Positions 6,410-14,125 of a stretch of 36,980 nt of DNA are shown here, one piece after another. The notes under the pieces are model-generated. The model was not told the origin of the DNA, searched no databases, and worked only from the letters and a program-made list of their open reading frames with translations. The position numbers and the translations under genes are program-made. This DNA is from a virus, in IMG/VR virus record IMGVR_UViG_3300046680_000467, positions 1 through 36,980 of that record, one strand, 5' to 3'. Positions within the stretch are counted from its first letter, which is position 1. Every line of letters starts with the position of its first letter.

Positions 6410-7046
6410 CGAGATCGGTGATCTGGCGGCACTACGGGCCGAGCGCGATGCCCTAAAGCGCGACAACGCTTTTCTGGGCTACGTGATCCACGGGCCGTTG
6501 TTACCTGAGCAAGAGGCGCGCGCCACAAAAGTTGAGCGCGACGCACTGCGCGCCGAGGTGGAGCGCTTGGCTGACGTTCTGCGTTGGCTCGATAAATTGG
6601 GCGGCCTTGGCTACGAAAAGCACGATCGCATCCGCGCCGCCCTCGCGCCGAAGGACCAAGCCAATGTGGAAAACGAGGCCCTGCGCGCCGACAACGAGCG
6701 GCTGCGGCGTGTGCTGGAACGTATTCCGGTGCGGCGTGTATTGTCGCGTCCCGCAGGGCGGCGCGGATTTTCTCCAATGTATGCCTCGTGCGTTCCGCAT
6801 TCCGGGGTTTCTTTCAGAATGCAGCATTGCGCTTACACCCGCGAAGAAATGCGCGAGGCGTGCCGGAACAACTACCACGCTGGGGCGGCCGTTGGCGCCG
6901 ACCTCGTCGCCAAGGTGGCGCAGTTGCGCGCGGACGTGGCGGCGATGGGAAACGCGCTCGCTGACTATTTCGACAATGGCAGCGACTATTCAACGGGAGC
7001 GAAGGTTCGCGCCATCGCCGAGCGCCAGGGGGCGAAAAATGGCTGA
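6402..7046 (+). CDS. Coiled-coil early protein
   Basis: This 214-residue protein is dominated by heptad-like charged helices (ALRAERDALKRDNAFL; ERDALRAEVERLADVL; ENEALRADNERLRRVL). A more compact C-terminal domain with Cys and Tyr residues (about 135-214) follows. It probably forms oligomers; no catalytic motif is seen. Proteins of this layout are frequent in the early regions of alphaproteobacterial phages, without a known role. ATGGCTAA and ATGGCTGA junctions give 8-bp overlaps with both neighbours. Confidence 0.65.
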   Translation: MANEIGDLAALRAERDALKRDNAFLGYVIHGPLLPEQEARATKVERDALRAEVERLADVLRWLDKLGGLGYEKHDRIRAALAPKDQANVENEALRADNERLRRVLERIPVRRVLSRPAGRRGFSPMYASCVPHSGVSFRMQHCAYTREEMREACRNNYHAGAAVGADLVAKVAQLRADVAAMGNALADYFDNGSDYSTGAKVRAIAERQGAKNG

Positions 7047-7329
7047 CGATTTGAACGGCTCTCCCGCTGCGCGACCCTTGACGGCCGGGGATTGGATTCA
7101 GAGCAACGATCCGCGCCACGGGCATAGGCAGGCTCAGCGCGTCGATTTAATCACCGAGCTTCCAAGGTGGATCGGCAGCCCGCTGATAGATACCTACGCC
7201 GTCGCCGGAAAGGGCGACCAGCAGGTTAGGATCAAACTTCGCCGCATCCACCTTGACGGCAAGCCCCGACGCAGCGGCTGGCGGAGGGTAGCAGCGGCTG
7301 CCGCCGGCACCCCCGAGCCGCCCGCATGA
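7039..7329 (+). CDS. Small basic hypothetical protein (96 aa)
   Basis: The 96-residue product overlaps the previous gene by 8 bp (ATGGCTGA). Its middle, around SPLIDTYAVAGKGDQQVRI, looks beta-rich, and the C-terminus is Arg/Ala-rich. The longer frame upstream is ignored because it lies entirely inside the coiled-coil gene. No family is recognised. Confidence 0.55.
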   Translation: MADDLNGSPAARPLTAGDWIQSNDPRHGHRQAQRVDLITELPRWIGSPLIDTYAVAGKGDQQVRIKLRRIHLDGKPRRSGWRRVAAAAAGTPEPPA

Positions 7330-7341
7330 CCGGCTGATTGA

Positions 7342-7854
7342 GTGCCCCGCATTCGGAGCATTCATCCCGGCTTCTGGACCGATGAGGCAGTCGCGTCCGT
7401 GTCGCGTGACGCGCGCCTGTTTTTCATCGGCTTGTGGAACCAGTGCGACGATAAGGGGGTGTTCGAGTGGAAGCCGGTCGGCCTGCGGATGCGCATCTTC
7501 CCGGCCGACCCTATGAACGTCGTTCCGCTGCTCGAGGAGCTGGAGCGGGCTGACCTGATTCGGGGCTACGAAACCGACGACCGGAGATACGGCGTAGTGC
7601 GGAATTTTGTAATTTTCCAACGACCGAAACGACCTAACAACGTTTACCCTTTGCCGAATTCACTCAGGACTTTCAACGGTATGACCCGCAAAAATGGGGA
7701 ACATGCTCCGAACGAGGGGGGAAATGGTCGTACAGAGGAAGGAGGAAGGAGGAAGGAGGGAGTACCCCCTAAACCCCCCAAACCTAAATTCGCTCGCCCA
7801 GGGCAGAAGCCAGACAACGGCTGGACCACTCTCGCCAAACAAACCGAAACCTAA
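7342..7854 (+). CDS. Replication-initiator-like winged-helix protein
   Basis: This 170-residue protein starts at GTG. Residues 1-95 form the winged-helix domain typical of phage replication-organiser proteins: RIRSIHPGFWTDEAVASVS, RLFFIGLWNQCDDKGVFEW, RMRIFPADPMNVVPLLEELE, then a wing YGVVRNFVIFQ. A low-complexity basic linker follows, containing a heptanucleotide repeat, and then a Pro/Lys-rich tail. It would bind the phage origin and recruit the replisome together with the next gene, which overlaps it by one base (TAATG). The repeat tract could slip and truncate the tail without harming the DNA-binding domain. Confidence 0.72.
   Translation: MPRIRSIHPGFWTDEAVASVSRDARLFFIGLWNQCDDKGVFEWKPVGLRMRIFPADPMNVVPLLEELERADLIRGYETDDRRYGVVRNFVIFQRPKRPNNVYPLPNSLRTFNGMTRKNGEHAPNEGGNGRTEEGGRRKEGVPPKPPKPKFARPGQKPDNGWTTLAKQTET
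7735..7762 (+). repeat. GAGGAAG heptamer tandem repeat inside a coding region
   Basis: Three perfect GAGGAAG units and one imperfect copy (GAGGGAG) lie end to end. A change of one unit shifts the reading frame, and three units would restore it. The tract is also a series of Shine-Dalgarno-like sequences within the initiator gene linker. Confidence 0.85.
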
Positions 7855-8366
7855 TGCGCATCGCAACCAAACGAGCCCCTCACGAAACCGTCCGCGAATG
7901 GACCATCGCACTCGGCGTCCTAACCGGAGGAGGACACGTCACAGCCAAAGATGCCGAGATGAAACTCGCCGCTTACGTCCCCATGCTCGTCGATAACTTC
8001 CACCCAGCAGCTTTCTGCCAAGCCTCCCTCCACCACGTCGCAGCCCAATGCAAATTCTTCCCCGCTTACGCCGAGGTCGTCGCTCATCTCCGAGCATGGT
8101 GGCGAGATAACCGCCCGATCGCCAACGCACTGCCACCACCGACGCAGCGTTACGCCGAGCCAGAACGACAACCACCAACCGACGACGAGCGAGCCTACGT
8201 TCGCCAACGCGTCGCAGAAATCACCGCGCTCCTGCAGGCAAACGATGCCGACCGCACGCTCACCCCCAGCCGCGACCCAGGACCGCGACACCTCTCCCCA
8301 GCCCAACTCGATGTCGTCAACCCGCTACCCAACGGAGCCAAACGCCTCACAGGAGCCTCCAGATGA
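7854..8366 (+). CDS. Possible helicase-loader-type replication protein
   Basis: This 170-residue protein is coupled to the initiator-like gene by TAATG. Its N-terminal 90 residues are helical: VREWTIALGVLTGG, AAYVPMLVDNFHPAAFCQAS, CKFFPAYAEVVAHLRAWW. The helix set ending in 'FPAYAEV' occurs in phage proteins placed after replication organisers, where a lambda P or DnaT-like loader role is expected. The C-terminal part is Pro- and Arg-rich. The function is inferred from position and is uncertain. Strand composition is strongly C-rich here (28 C against 11 G at 8281-8340). Confidence 0.5.
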   Translation: MRIATKRAPHETVREWTIALGVLTGGGHVTAKDAEMKLAAYVPMLVDNFHPAAFCQASLHHVAAQCKFFPAYAEVVAHLRAWWRDNRPIANALPPPTQRYAEPERQPPTDDERAYVRQRVAEITALLQANDADRTLTPSRDPGPRHLSPAQLDVVNPLPNGAKRLTGASR

Positions 8367-8387
8367 GGCTACAGGCCAGTCTGGAGG
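8356..8387 (+). terminator. Stem-loop at the end of the early operon
   Basis: CCTCCAGA (8356-8363) and TCTGGAGG (8380-8387) form a perfect 8-bp stem around a 16-nt loop that contains the stop codon of the last early gene. No T-run follows, so a Rho-independent terminator is doubtful. It may instead protect the 3' end or attenuate read-through into the late region. Confidence 0.4.
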
Positions 8388-8397
8388 TTGGCCGGGA

Positions 8398-8403
8398 TAT
8401 AAT
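8398..8403 (+). promoter_or_regulatory. Candidate late promoter -10 box
   Basis: This is a perfect TATAAT in a high-GC genome, placed in the only sizeable gap between early and late genes. There is no recognisable -35 hexamer 16-18 bp upstream, so an activator or alternative sigma factor would be needed. The predicted transcription start (near 8410) falls exactly on the outer arm of the downstream hairpin. Promoter activity is inferred. Confidence 0.45.
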
Positions 8404-8409
8404 GGCCCC

Positions 8410-8462
8410 CATACACCATAGGCCGCTGTACGGGCCTCACAGGCCCGGCAAATGGGTGTATG
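8410..8462 (+). ncRNA. Nested hairpin leader upstream of packaging genes
   Basis: CATACACC (8410-8417) pairs with GGTGTATG (8455-8462), and two more pairs follow after a one-base bulge. Nested inside, CGGGCCT (8431-8437) and AGGCCCG (8441-8447) form a perfect 7-bp hairpin with a 3-nt loop. The two stems together make one long folded element 33 nt before the next start codon. It could be a 5' stabilising leader, an antiterminator-type RNA or part of a packaging site. I cannot choose among these. Confidence 0.5.
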
Positions 8463-8494
8463 ATTTCCGGACACTTTAGGCCATAGTCACTGCT

Positions 8495-8917
8495 ATGTCT
8501 GCCACCGAAACGCAATCGGGTGCTAGCAAACGCCGCAACAGCCACCTCAAACCGCACTGGGTAAAAGGCCAGTCCGGAAACCCAAAAGGGCGCCCGCCGG
8601 CCGATCAAGACGTCGCCGCGCTCTGCCGCATCCACACCCCGGAATGCGTCGAAACGCTCGTCCGAGCCATGCGCACCAGTCCGCGCGACCGCGTCCCGGC
8701 AGCCATCGCGCTCCTCGACCGCGGCTGGGGACGCCCGAAGCAGCAGCTCGAGGTCAGCGCCGACGCCGACGCCATCGGCATGCATTTGACCGCAGCAAGG
8801 GCGGCGATCGTGGCGGCGCTCGCTGACGCTGCTGGTGCGACGCCGACGACGATCGAGCATCAGGCGGACGGTGAGCCAATAGCTAACGTGCTCGACGCTC
8901 CGAAGCCGTCGGAATGA
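8495..8917 (+). CDS. DUF5681 protein, candidate small terminase subunit
   Basis: This 140-residue protein has the DUF5681 signature near residue 24: HWVKGQSGNPKGRP. Helices containing ETLVRAMR, RVPAAIALLDRGWGRPKQ and an Ala-rich C-terminal segment follow. In phages this family commonly lies just before the large terminase, and it is often suspected of being the DNA-recognition subunit of the packaging motor, though that is not proved. Here it is separated from the large subunit by two small genes. No good ribosome-binding site precedes the ATG; the structured leader may govern its translation. Confidence 0.72.
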   Translation: MSATETQSGASKRRNSHLKPHWVKGQSGNPKGRPPADQDVAALCRIHTPECVETLVRAMRTSPRDRVPAAIALLDRGWGRPKQQLEVSADADAIGMHLTAARAAIVAALADAAGATPTTIEHQADGEPIANVLDAPKPSE

Positions 8918-8959
8918 GCCAAATCATGGCATCCAGAGGAGCACTCTGCCTGTCGGCCA

Positions 8960-9544
8960 ATGATATCAATGACTTATCCGCTTTTACCCATGAATTTACC
9001 CATGATGGGCGGCGGTGAGCGCGTGAAAAAGCCCGTCATTGCTGGCAACTGGGACGAGTTGCGCCAGGCGGTGCGGGCCACGAGGGAAGCGCTCGGTCTG
9101 GCGATCGATGACGTGGCGGCAGCGATCGGGCACACGTCCTCGACGACGCGGGGGCGCCTCAGTATGCGCACGCCGCCCTCAGAGGCGATGCAGGGCAGGT
9201 TGCGTGCCTGGGTGGAGGATATGAGCCGAGCCGTCGCGCAAGCCGCTGGCGGTGCCTCCCAGGCCCGCCACGGGCATGGTCAGCAGCCGACCCCGGGGCC
9301 CGCCCCCCCTTCAGCGGGCGACACCCGTCCCCGCATGTGCGCACCCTCCGCGAAAATTTTAGCGCGGCCGGACATTGTTAGCGCCCCAATAACCGCCCGG
9401 TGGGAATATGCGGTGCATCGGATACCGGACCACGACTGGCGTGCGCAGGAGGCTCTGTTGAATGTGGGTGGGGCGGGCGGGTGGGAGTTGGTGAGTGTTA
9501 GTGGTGGTATCGCGTATATGCGGCGTGCGTGTGCGTTGTCATGA
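8960..9544 (+). CDS. HTH-like protein fused to a DUF4177-like domain
   Basis: This protein has up to 194 residues. The N-terminal part (about 28-90) looks like a helix-turn-helix (WDELRQAVRATREALGL, VAAAIGHTSSTTRGRL). A Pro/Gly/His linker follows. The C-terminal 50 residues (RWEYAVHRIPDHDW, GGAGGWELVSVSGGIAYMRR) match the small DUF4177 fold, with its WEY and GWELVSV landmarks. The true start is uncertain because the first 20 codons include a tandem repeat; an ATG at 9002 or 9005 or a GTG at 9024 are alternatives. It might be a regulator or a DNA-recognition part of packaging. Confidence 0.55.
   Translation: MISMTYPLLPMNLPMMGGGERVKKPVIAGNWDELRQAVRATREALGLAIDDVAAAIGHTSSTTRGRLSMRTPPSEAMQGRLRAWVEDMSRAVAQAAGGASQARHGHGQQPTPGPAPPSAGDTRPRMCAPSAKILARPDIVSAPITARWEYAVHRIPDHDWRAQEALLNVGGAGGWELVSVSGGIAYMRRACALS
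8983..9005 (+). repeat. Tandem TTTACCCATGA direct repeat
   Basis: Two perfect 11-bp copies of TTTACCCATGA lie 12 bp apart (8983-8993 and 8995-9005). Each contains an ATG. The repeat spans the possible start region of the HTH/DUF4177-like gene and may reflect a duplicated start or a protein-binding site. Confidence 0.7.
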
Positions 9545-9742
9545 GTGGTTACGGGGGTGCGTAGTTTGGTTTTTGTGGCTTTAGCGGCGTTGGTATCGGG
9601 TTGTGGTGGGGGTTCGTCTGGCATTCCTCCGTGCAACGCGTGGATATTTTTATTTGGGGCGGCGGATTTGACGTTGGATTGTCCGGCGACGAATGCGCTC
9701 AAGTTGTTTGAGCGGACGCATGATGCGTCACCTCCGCGATGA
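9545..9742 (+). CDS. Small phage lipoprotein (65 aa)
   Basis: This 65-residue protein starts at GTG directly after the preceding TGA. A lipoprotein signal is clear: a short basic start, the hydrophobic run SLVFVALAALVSG, then Cys20 in a LVSG-C lipobox, followed by a glycine/serine linker. The mature part has two further cysteines and would be anchored to a membrane. It resembles outer-membrane spanin lipoproteins in size, but it sits before the terminase, is not nested in another gene, and has no inner-membrane partner nearby. A superinfection-exclusion or envelope role is equally possible. Its stop overlaps the terminase ATG (ATGA). Confidence 0.6.
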   Translation: MVTGVRSLVFVALAALVSGCGGGSSGIPPCNAWIFLFGAADLTLDCPATNALKLFERTHDASPPR

Positions 9743-11166
9743 CTGAGTGGGGGGAGATAGTAGCTGGAGCTGAGAATCCGTTTGCGGTAGCGATAGAGCG
9801 GTATGGGCGGGCGCCTGCGGGATTTGTTCGGGAGGTGCTGGGAGTTGAGCCGGATGAGTGGCAGCTCACCGCCTTGAGGGCTCTGGCTCGGGGGCACACG
9901 CGGCTAGCGATACGGAGTGGGCACGGGGTTGGGAAGACTGCGTTGGCGGCGTGGAGCATGGTTTGGTTTGCTAACACGAGGGCTCCGTTCAAGATTGCGG
10001 TGACTGCTCCGACGGCTCCGCAGCTGTTTGATGCGTTATGGCCGGAGCTTGTGAAGTGGTTCAATTTGCTTCCCAAGGATTGGCGTCGGTTATGGGACAT
10101 CACGTCGGATCATATTACGCTGAAGGGTGACCAGGAGTGTTTCATCACGGCGAGGACGAGCAGATCCGATACGCCCGAGGCGATGGCGGGATTGCATTCG
10201 CAGCATGTGTTGTTGGTTGCGGACGAGGCGAGTGGGATAGACGAGGCGGTGTATGAGGCTGCGGGTGGGAGCATGTCCTCACCTGGGGCGATTACGCTGT
10301 TGATTGGGAATCCGACTCGTTCGACGGGTTTTTTCTGGCGTTGTCACATGATGGAGCGGGATCGTTGGTTTACGATGCGGGTGAGTTCTGCGGATAGTCC
10401 GCGCGTATCCAAGGCTTTTGTTGAGGAGTTGGAGCAGCGGTATGGCATCGATTCCAACGCTTACAGAGTCCGCGTGCTTGGTGAGTTTCCGGTTGCCGAT
10501 GCGGACACGCTGATCAGCGCGGGCCTCGTTGATGCGGCGATGTTGCGGGACGTGCCGTTGGATTTGACGGCTCCGGAGATTTGGGGTGTTGACGTTGCGA
10601 GGTTTGGGACGGATGCGAGTGTTCTGGTGAAGCGTCGCGGGAGTGTTGTGACTGAGATGCCTCGTCGGTGGCGGAATGTGGATACGATGCAGTTAGCGGG
10701 TGCGGTGAAGGCGGAGTTTGATGCTTCGATTAATGCGAAGCCTGCGTTGATTGTGGTTGACGTGATTGGGATAGGTGCGGGGGTTGTGGATCGTTTGCAC
10801 GAGCAGAGCCTGCCGGTGTTGGGATTGAATGTATCGGAGAGCCCGAGTGTGACGGGGCGGTATGGTCGGCTGAGAGACGAACTTTGGGTGAGGTGTCGGG
10901 AGTGGTTGGAGACGAGATCTGTAAGGCTCCCAAGAGACGATCAGCTGCGGGATGACCTCGTCTCTCCGAGATACTCATTTCTTTCGGATGGTCGGCTTCA
11001 GGTTGAGAGCAAGAGCCTGATGCGTTCGCGTGGTCGTCCGTCGCCGGATGCTGCGGATGCGTTGAACCTGACGTTTGCGGAGCAGGGGTTGGGGGTTGGG
11101 AGTGGGATGACGAGTGGGCTTCATGGTGGGGCGGCGATGCGGATGGAATTAGCGGGGATGGAATGA
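9739..11166 (+). CDS. terL: Large terminase subunit (ATPase and nuclease)
   Basis: This 475-residue protein packages DNA into the procapsid at the portal vertex. The ATPase domain has the Walker A motif SGHGVGKT (60-67) and Walker B VLLVADEAS (157-165), with the motor-coupling segment LLIGNPTRSTGFF near 187. The RNase H-like nuclease domain has its acidic residues at Asp285 (WGVDVARFG), Asp341 (LIVVDVIGIG) and Asp437/Asp440 (SPDAADAL). All expected motifs are intact. The coding strand is unusually G-rich (29 G, 11 C at 9901-9960). It overlaps the lipoprotein and portal genes by 4 bp each. Confidence 0.95.
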   Translation: MTEWGEIVAGAENPFAVAIERYGRAPAGFVREVLGVEPDEWQLTALRALARGHTRLAIRSGHGVGKTALAAWSMVWFANTRAPFKIAVTAPTAPQLFDALWPELVKWFNLLPKDWRRLWDITSDHITLKGDQECFITARTSRSDTPEAMAGLHSQHVLLVADEASGIDEAVYEAAGGSMSSPGAITLLIGNPTRSTGFFWRCHMMERDRWFTMRVSSADSPRVSKAFVEELEQRYGIDSNAYRVRVLGEFPVADADTLISAGLVDAAMLRDVPLDLTAPEIWGVDVARFGTDASVLVKRRGSVVTEMPRRWRNVDTMQLAGAVKAEFDASINAKPALIVVDVIGIGAGVVDRLHEQSLPVLGLNVSESPSVTGRYGRLRDELWVRCREWLETRSVRLPRDDQLRDDLVSPRYSFLSDGRLQVESKSLMRSRGRPSPDAADALNLTFAEQGLGVGSGMTSGLHGGAAMRMELAGME

Positions 11167-13907
11167 GCGGTTTCGGTTCTGGCGTGCCCGGATCGTCCTT
11201 TCCGGTGCTGCCGGGACTTGGCGGGGCGGCGGGCTCGCCCCTGGGTGCCCCGCCAATGTCGCCTGGTCCTCCGCCGTTGCCGCAGCTGCCTGGGTTGGTT
11301 CCTCCTGGGTTGATGCGGCCGACGGGTTTGAATCTTGGGAGCGAGCAGGTGCTCGCTTTTTTGATGAAGAATCCGAAGGAGCCGGATCCTGAGGACAGTG
11401 ACGCTGCGCTTCCCACAGGATTGCGGGCGTATGCGGCGGGTCTGCGTCCGGCGGTGCGTCCGGAAGGGGTTGGGTGGCAGCAGGAGATTATCTACGAGCG
11501 GCTTGGGAAGAGTGATCGGGAGCTTGAGGAGGTAGCTCGGTATTATTTCGGGAATGCGCGGAATTACGACCAGGCGCTGAGTAGGGAGCGAGTGACGGCG
11601 AGCCAGTATTATGCGGGGCGGCCGTTTGGGGATGGGTCGGAGCAGGCGGGTCGCAGTCAGCTGGTGATGACGGTAGTGCGGGACACGATTCGGAGCATGC
11701 TGCCGAGCCTGCTGCGGGTGTTTACGGCGGTAGAGGACCCGGTGAGTTTCGAGCCGGCGTCATCGGAGATATTGGGTGATGATCAGCTGGCGACGACGTT
11801 GAGCCGTCAGGCGACGGATTATTGTCGGTGGGCGTTATTTACGGCTAACGGTGGTTGGCAGATCCTGCATGATTGTCTGCTGGATGCGCTGACGCGGAAG
11901 GCGGGGTGGGTGCGGTGGCACTGGGGGGCGAGGCGGCAGGTCCGCACCGAGGTGTGTGAGGGGCTACTGCAGCCTCAGTTGCAGATGCTGTTGGCGGAGC
12001 CGGGGATTGAGGCGCAGCGGATAGTGCGGAGGCCGATGACGCAGGGTGAGCAGCAGGCGCTGGCGAAGACGTCGGACGGCCAGATGTGGCTGAGCCAGGG
12101 TGGTGCGGCGGAGTATTGGTCGGCGACGATCACGCGGAGTGCGCAGCAGGCGTGGCCGTTGATCGAGGCGGTTCCGGCGGAGTGCATGTGGATTGATCCT
12201 GGGGCGGCGACGGTTGAGGAGGCGCGTGCGGTTTGGCACGTTCGGGATGTTACGGTCTCGGAATTGATTGAGATGGGGCTGCCGGAAGACAAGGTGCTGG
12301 CGCATCGGGACGTGATGATGAGGAGCCAGCAGCGGCGGGAGCTGATTGCGCGGAACGAGGCGCAGGGGCGGAATATTGGGTCGAGTCCGCCGGTGGATCA
12401 ATCGATGGCGTTTGTTCGGTATTGCGAGGGGTGGGTCCGGGTTGATGCGGACAACGACAACCGGGCGGAACTCATCCATGTACACATGCTGGGGAACGCG
12501 ACCAGCCTCATCCAATGGGAGCGGGTTGATGAGATTCCGGTGGCCTGTTTCACGCCGTATCGGGAACCGGGGCGGGTGATTGGCAGCAGCGTTGCTGACA
12601 TGGTGATGGACCTGCAGAAGGTAGAGAGCCGGGTGATGCGGGCTGTGCTGGACAGCCTGGGGCAGAGCATGTTTCCCCGGACGTCGGTGGTACTGGGGCA
12701 AGCGAACCTGGCCGACGTTCGGCAGACGGCGATCGGGGCGATCATTCGGGTAGCGCAGCAGGGCGCGGTGCAGGAGCTGACGAAGCCGTTCACGGGCAAG
12801 GAAGCGCTGCCGGTGATGGAGGTTCTGGAGGCGATAAGGGAGAGCCGGACGGGGATCACCCGGGCGTCGCAGGGGCTGACGGTGGACGAGTTGCAGAGCA
12901 CGGCGCCGGTTGCGGTGTCGCAGCAGACGTCGGCGGCGCAGGACCGGCTGGACATGGTGGCGAGGACGCTGGCCGAGACGGGGTTGGCGCCGCTGTATAC
13001 GGGGCTGTTGAAGATGATGGCCAGGCAGCAGGACCGGCCGAACGTCATCAGAATACGGGGTGCGTGGGTTGCGATTGATCCGCGAGCGCTGGCGACGATG
13101 TGGGAGACGAGCGTGAACGTGGGCGGCAAGGGGATGCCGCAGGAGCGGATGGCACTGCTGGGCCAGATCGCGGGAAAGCAGGAGATGTTGGTAGCGAATT
13201 ACGGGCTGCAGAACCCGCTGGTGGGCGTGCCTGAGTATCGGAACACGCTGGCGCGGATGCTGGAGACGGCGGGGATATCGGATGTGTCTTCGTACTTTAA
13301 GGCGTTGCCTCCTGGGTTCCAGGCTCCTGCGCAGCCGCCCCCGCCGCCGAACACGGATCTGATCCTCGCACAGGTGCAGGGTCAGAAGACGGCGGCGGAC
13401 GTCGAAACGGGGCGGGCGAAGGCGCAGACGGAGCGGGCGCAGCTGCTGCTGGAGGACGATCGGGAGCGGGACAAGGCGGCGCTGGACGCGTGGACGCGGA
13501 CGTGGGTGGCCGCGGCGCAGTATGGCAGCCCGGCGCCGAGTTTGGATGAGTTCAAGACGGCGATGGCCTCCAGGGTTACTCCGGCCGTGCAGTTGCTGGG
13601 GGATCTGCCGACGCCCTCCAGTCCGCAGCCGCCGGCGACGAGCCCGGGGGCGCGGCCGCCGGCGCCCATGGGACCGCAGGGCGTCCCAGGGATGGCGCCG
13701 CGGCCGATGGCTCCGCAGGGTATGCCCCCGCCTCGGATGGCGCCGGCGGCCCCCACGGACCCCGCGACGGCGATGGCGGTGAAGGGGGCGCTGATGGGGA
13801 GAGGTCTGCCGGGGGCGTATGGCCAGATAGCGAACCGGGCGCTGGCGGGGCTGGTTGCGGGGCCGGGCGGGCCGGCGTTGCCGGGGCCTGGAGCGGCGAA
13901 TGGTTAA
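11163..13907 (+). CDS. Portal protein
   Basis: This 914-residue protein forms the dodecameric DNA channel at the capsid vertex. The core (about 130-720) resembles large P22-like podovirus portals: YYAGRPFGDG, QLVMTVVRDTIRSMLPSLLRV, a region with MWIDPGA, and the highly conserved ESRTGITRASQGL with AAQDRLDMVARTLAETG (about 560-610). Long Pro/Gly-rich ends (residues 1-60 and about 720-914) make it longer than usual. The C-terminal part includes a charged helix (VETGRAKAQTERAQLLLEDD), perhaps the barrel that reaches into the head. It is coupled to the terminase by ATGA and to the next gene by an 8-bp overlap. Confidence 0.9.
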   Translation: MSGFGSGVPGSSFPVLPGLGGAAGSPLGAPPMSPGPPPLPQLPGLVPPGLMRPTGLNLGSEQVLAFLMKNPKEPDPEDSDAALPTGLRAYAAGLRPAVRPEGVGWQQEIIYERLGKSDRELEEVARYYFGNARNYDQALSRERVTASQYYAGRPFGDGSEQAGRSQLVMTVVRDTIRSMLPSLLRVFTAVEDPVSFEPASSEILGDDQLATTLSRQATDYCRWALFTANGGWQILHDCLLDALTRKAGWVRWHWGARRQVRTEVCEGLLQPQLQMLLAEPGIEAQRIVRRPMTQGEQQALAKTSDGQMWLSQGGAAEYWSATITRSAQQAWPLIEAVPAECMWIDPGAATVEEARAVWHVRDVTVSELIEMGLPEDKVLAHRDVMMRSQQRRELIARNEAQGRNIGSSPPVDQSMAFVRYCEGWVRVDADNDNRAELIHVHMLGNATSLIQWERVDEIPVACFTPYREPGRVIGSSVADMVMDLQKVESRVMRAVLDSLGQSMFPRTSVVLGQANLADVRQTAIGAIIRVAQQGAVQELTKPFTGKEALPVMEVLEAIRESRTGITRASQGLTVDELQSTAPVAVSQQTSAAQDRLDMVARTLAETGLAPLYTGLLKMMARQQDRPNVIRIRGAWVAIDPRALATMWETSVNVGGKGMPQERMALLGQIAGKQEMLVANYGLQNPLVGVPEYRNTLARMLETAGISDVSSYFKALPPGFQAPAQPPPPPNTDLILAQVQGQKTAADVETGRAKAQTERAQLLLEDDRERDKAALDAWTRTWVAAAQYGSPAPSLDEFKTAMASRVTPAVQLLGDLPTPSSPQPPATSPGARPPAPMGPQGVPGMAPRPMAPQGMPPPRMAPAAPTDPATAMAVKGALMGRGLPGAYGQIANRALAGLVAGPGGPALPGPGAANG

Positions 13908-14124
13908 ACCACCGGCAGACTTTGTTTATCGGCAGGTCCTGCCACGATCTGCCGTCGAGGAATTGCAATCCATCATCTACGACATCGAGCCGGAGGAAGT
14001 GGCGCGGGAGGCAACTCGGGCGCTCAGCCGGAAAGAGAGCGAGAAGCTTGCGAAGCTGCTGCGGCAGAAGAAGTGGAAGAAGTGGAGCCGCTACATGGCC
14101 AAGGTGAATAAGCGGAGGACGTGA
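13900..14124 (+). CDS. Small basic head-region protein (74 aa)
   Basis: The 74-residue product overlaps the portal stop by 8 bp (ATGGTTAA), which fixes the start. It is very basic at the C-terminus (LRQKKWKKWSRYMAKVNKRR) and acidic in the middle (YDIEPEEVAREATR). A DNA- or scaffold-binding role is imaginable, but no family is recognised. Confidence 0.62.
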   Translation: MVKPPADFVYRQVLPRSAVEELQSIIYDIEPEEVAREATRALSRKESEKLAKLLRQKKWKKWSRYMAKVNKRRT

Positions 14125-14125
14125 G

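Noticed and set aside
8356-8462. Rho-independent terminator at the early/late boundary
   Set aside because: Stems are present, but none is followed by a run of T, so I did not call a classical intrinsic terminator with confidence.
11964-12701. 245-codon minus-strand frame inside the portal gene
   Set aside because: It is rich in Arg, His and Pro as expected from the antisense of high-GC codons. The portal motifs on the plus strand are decisive.
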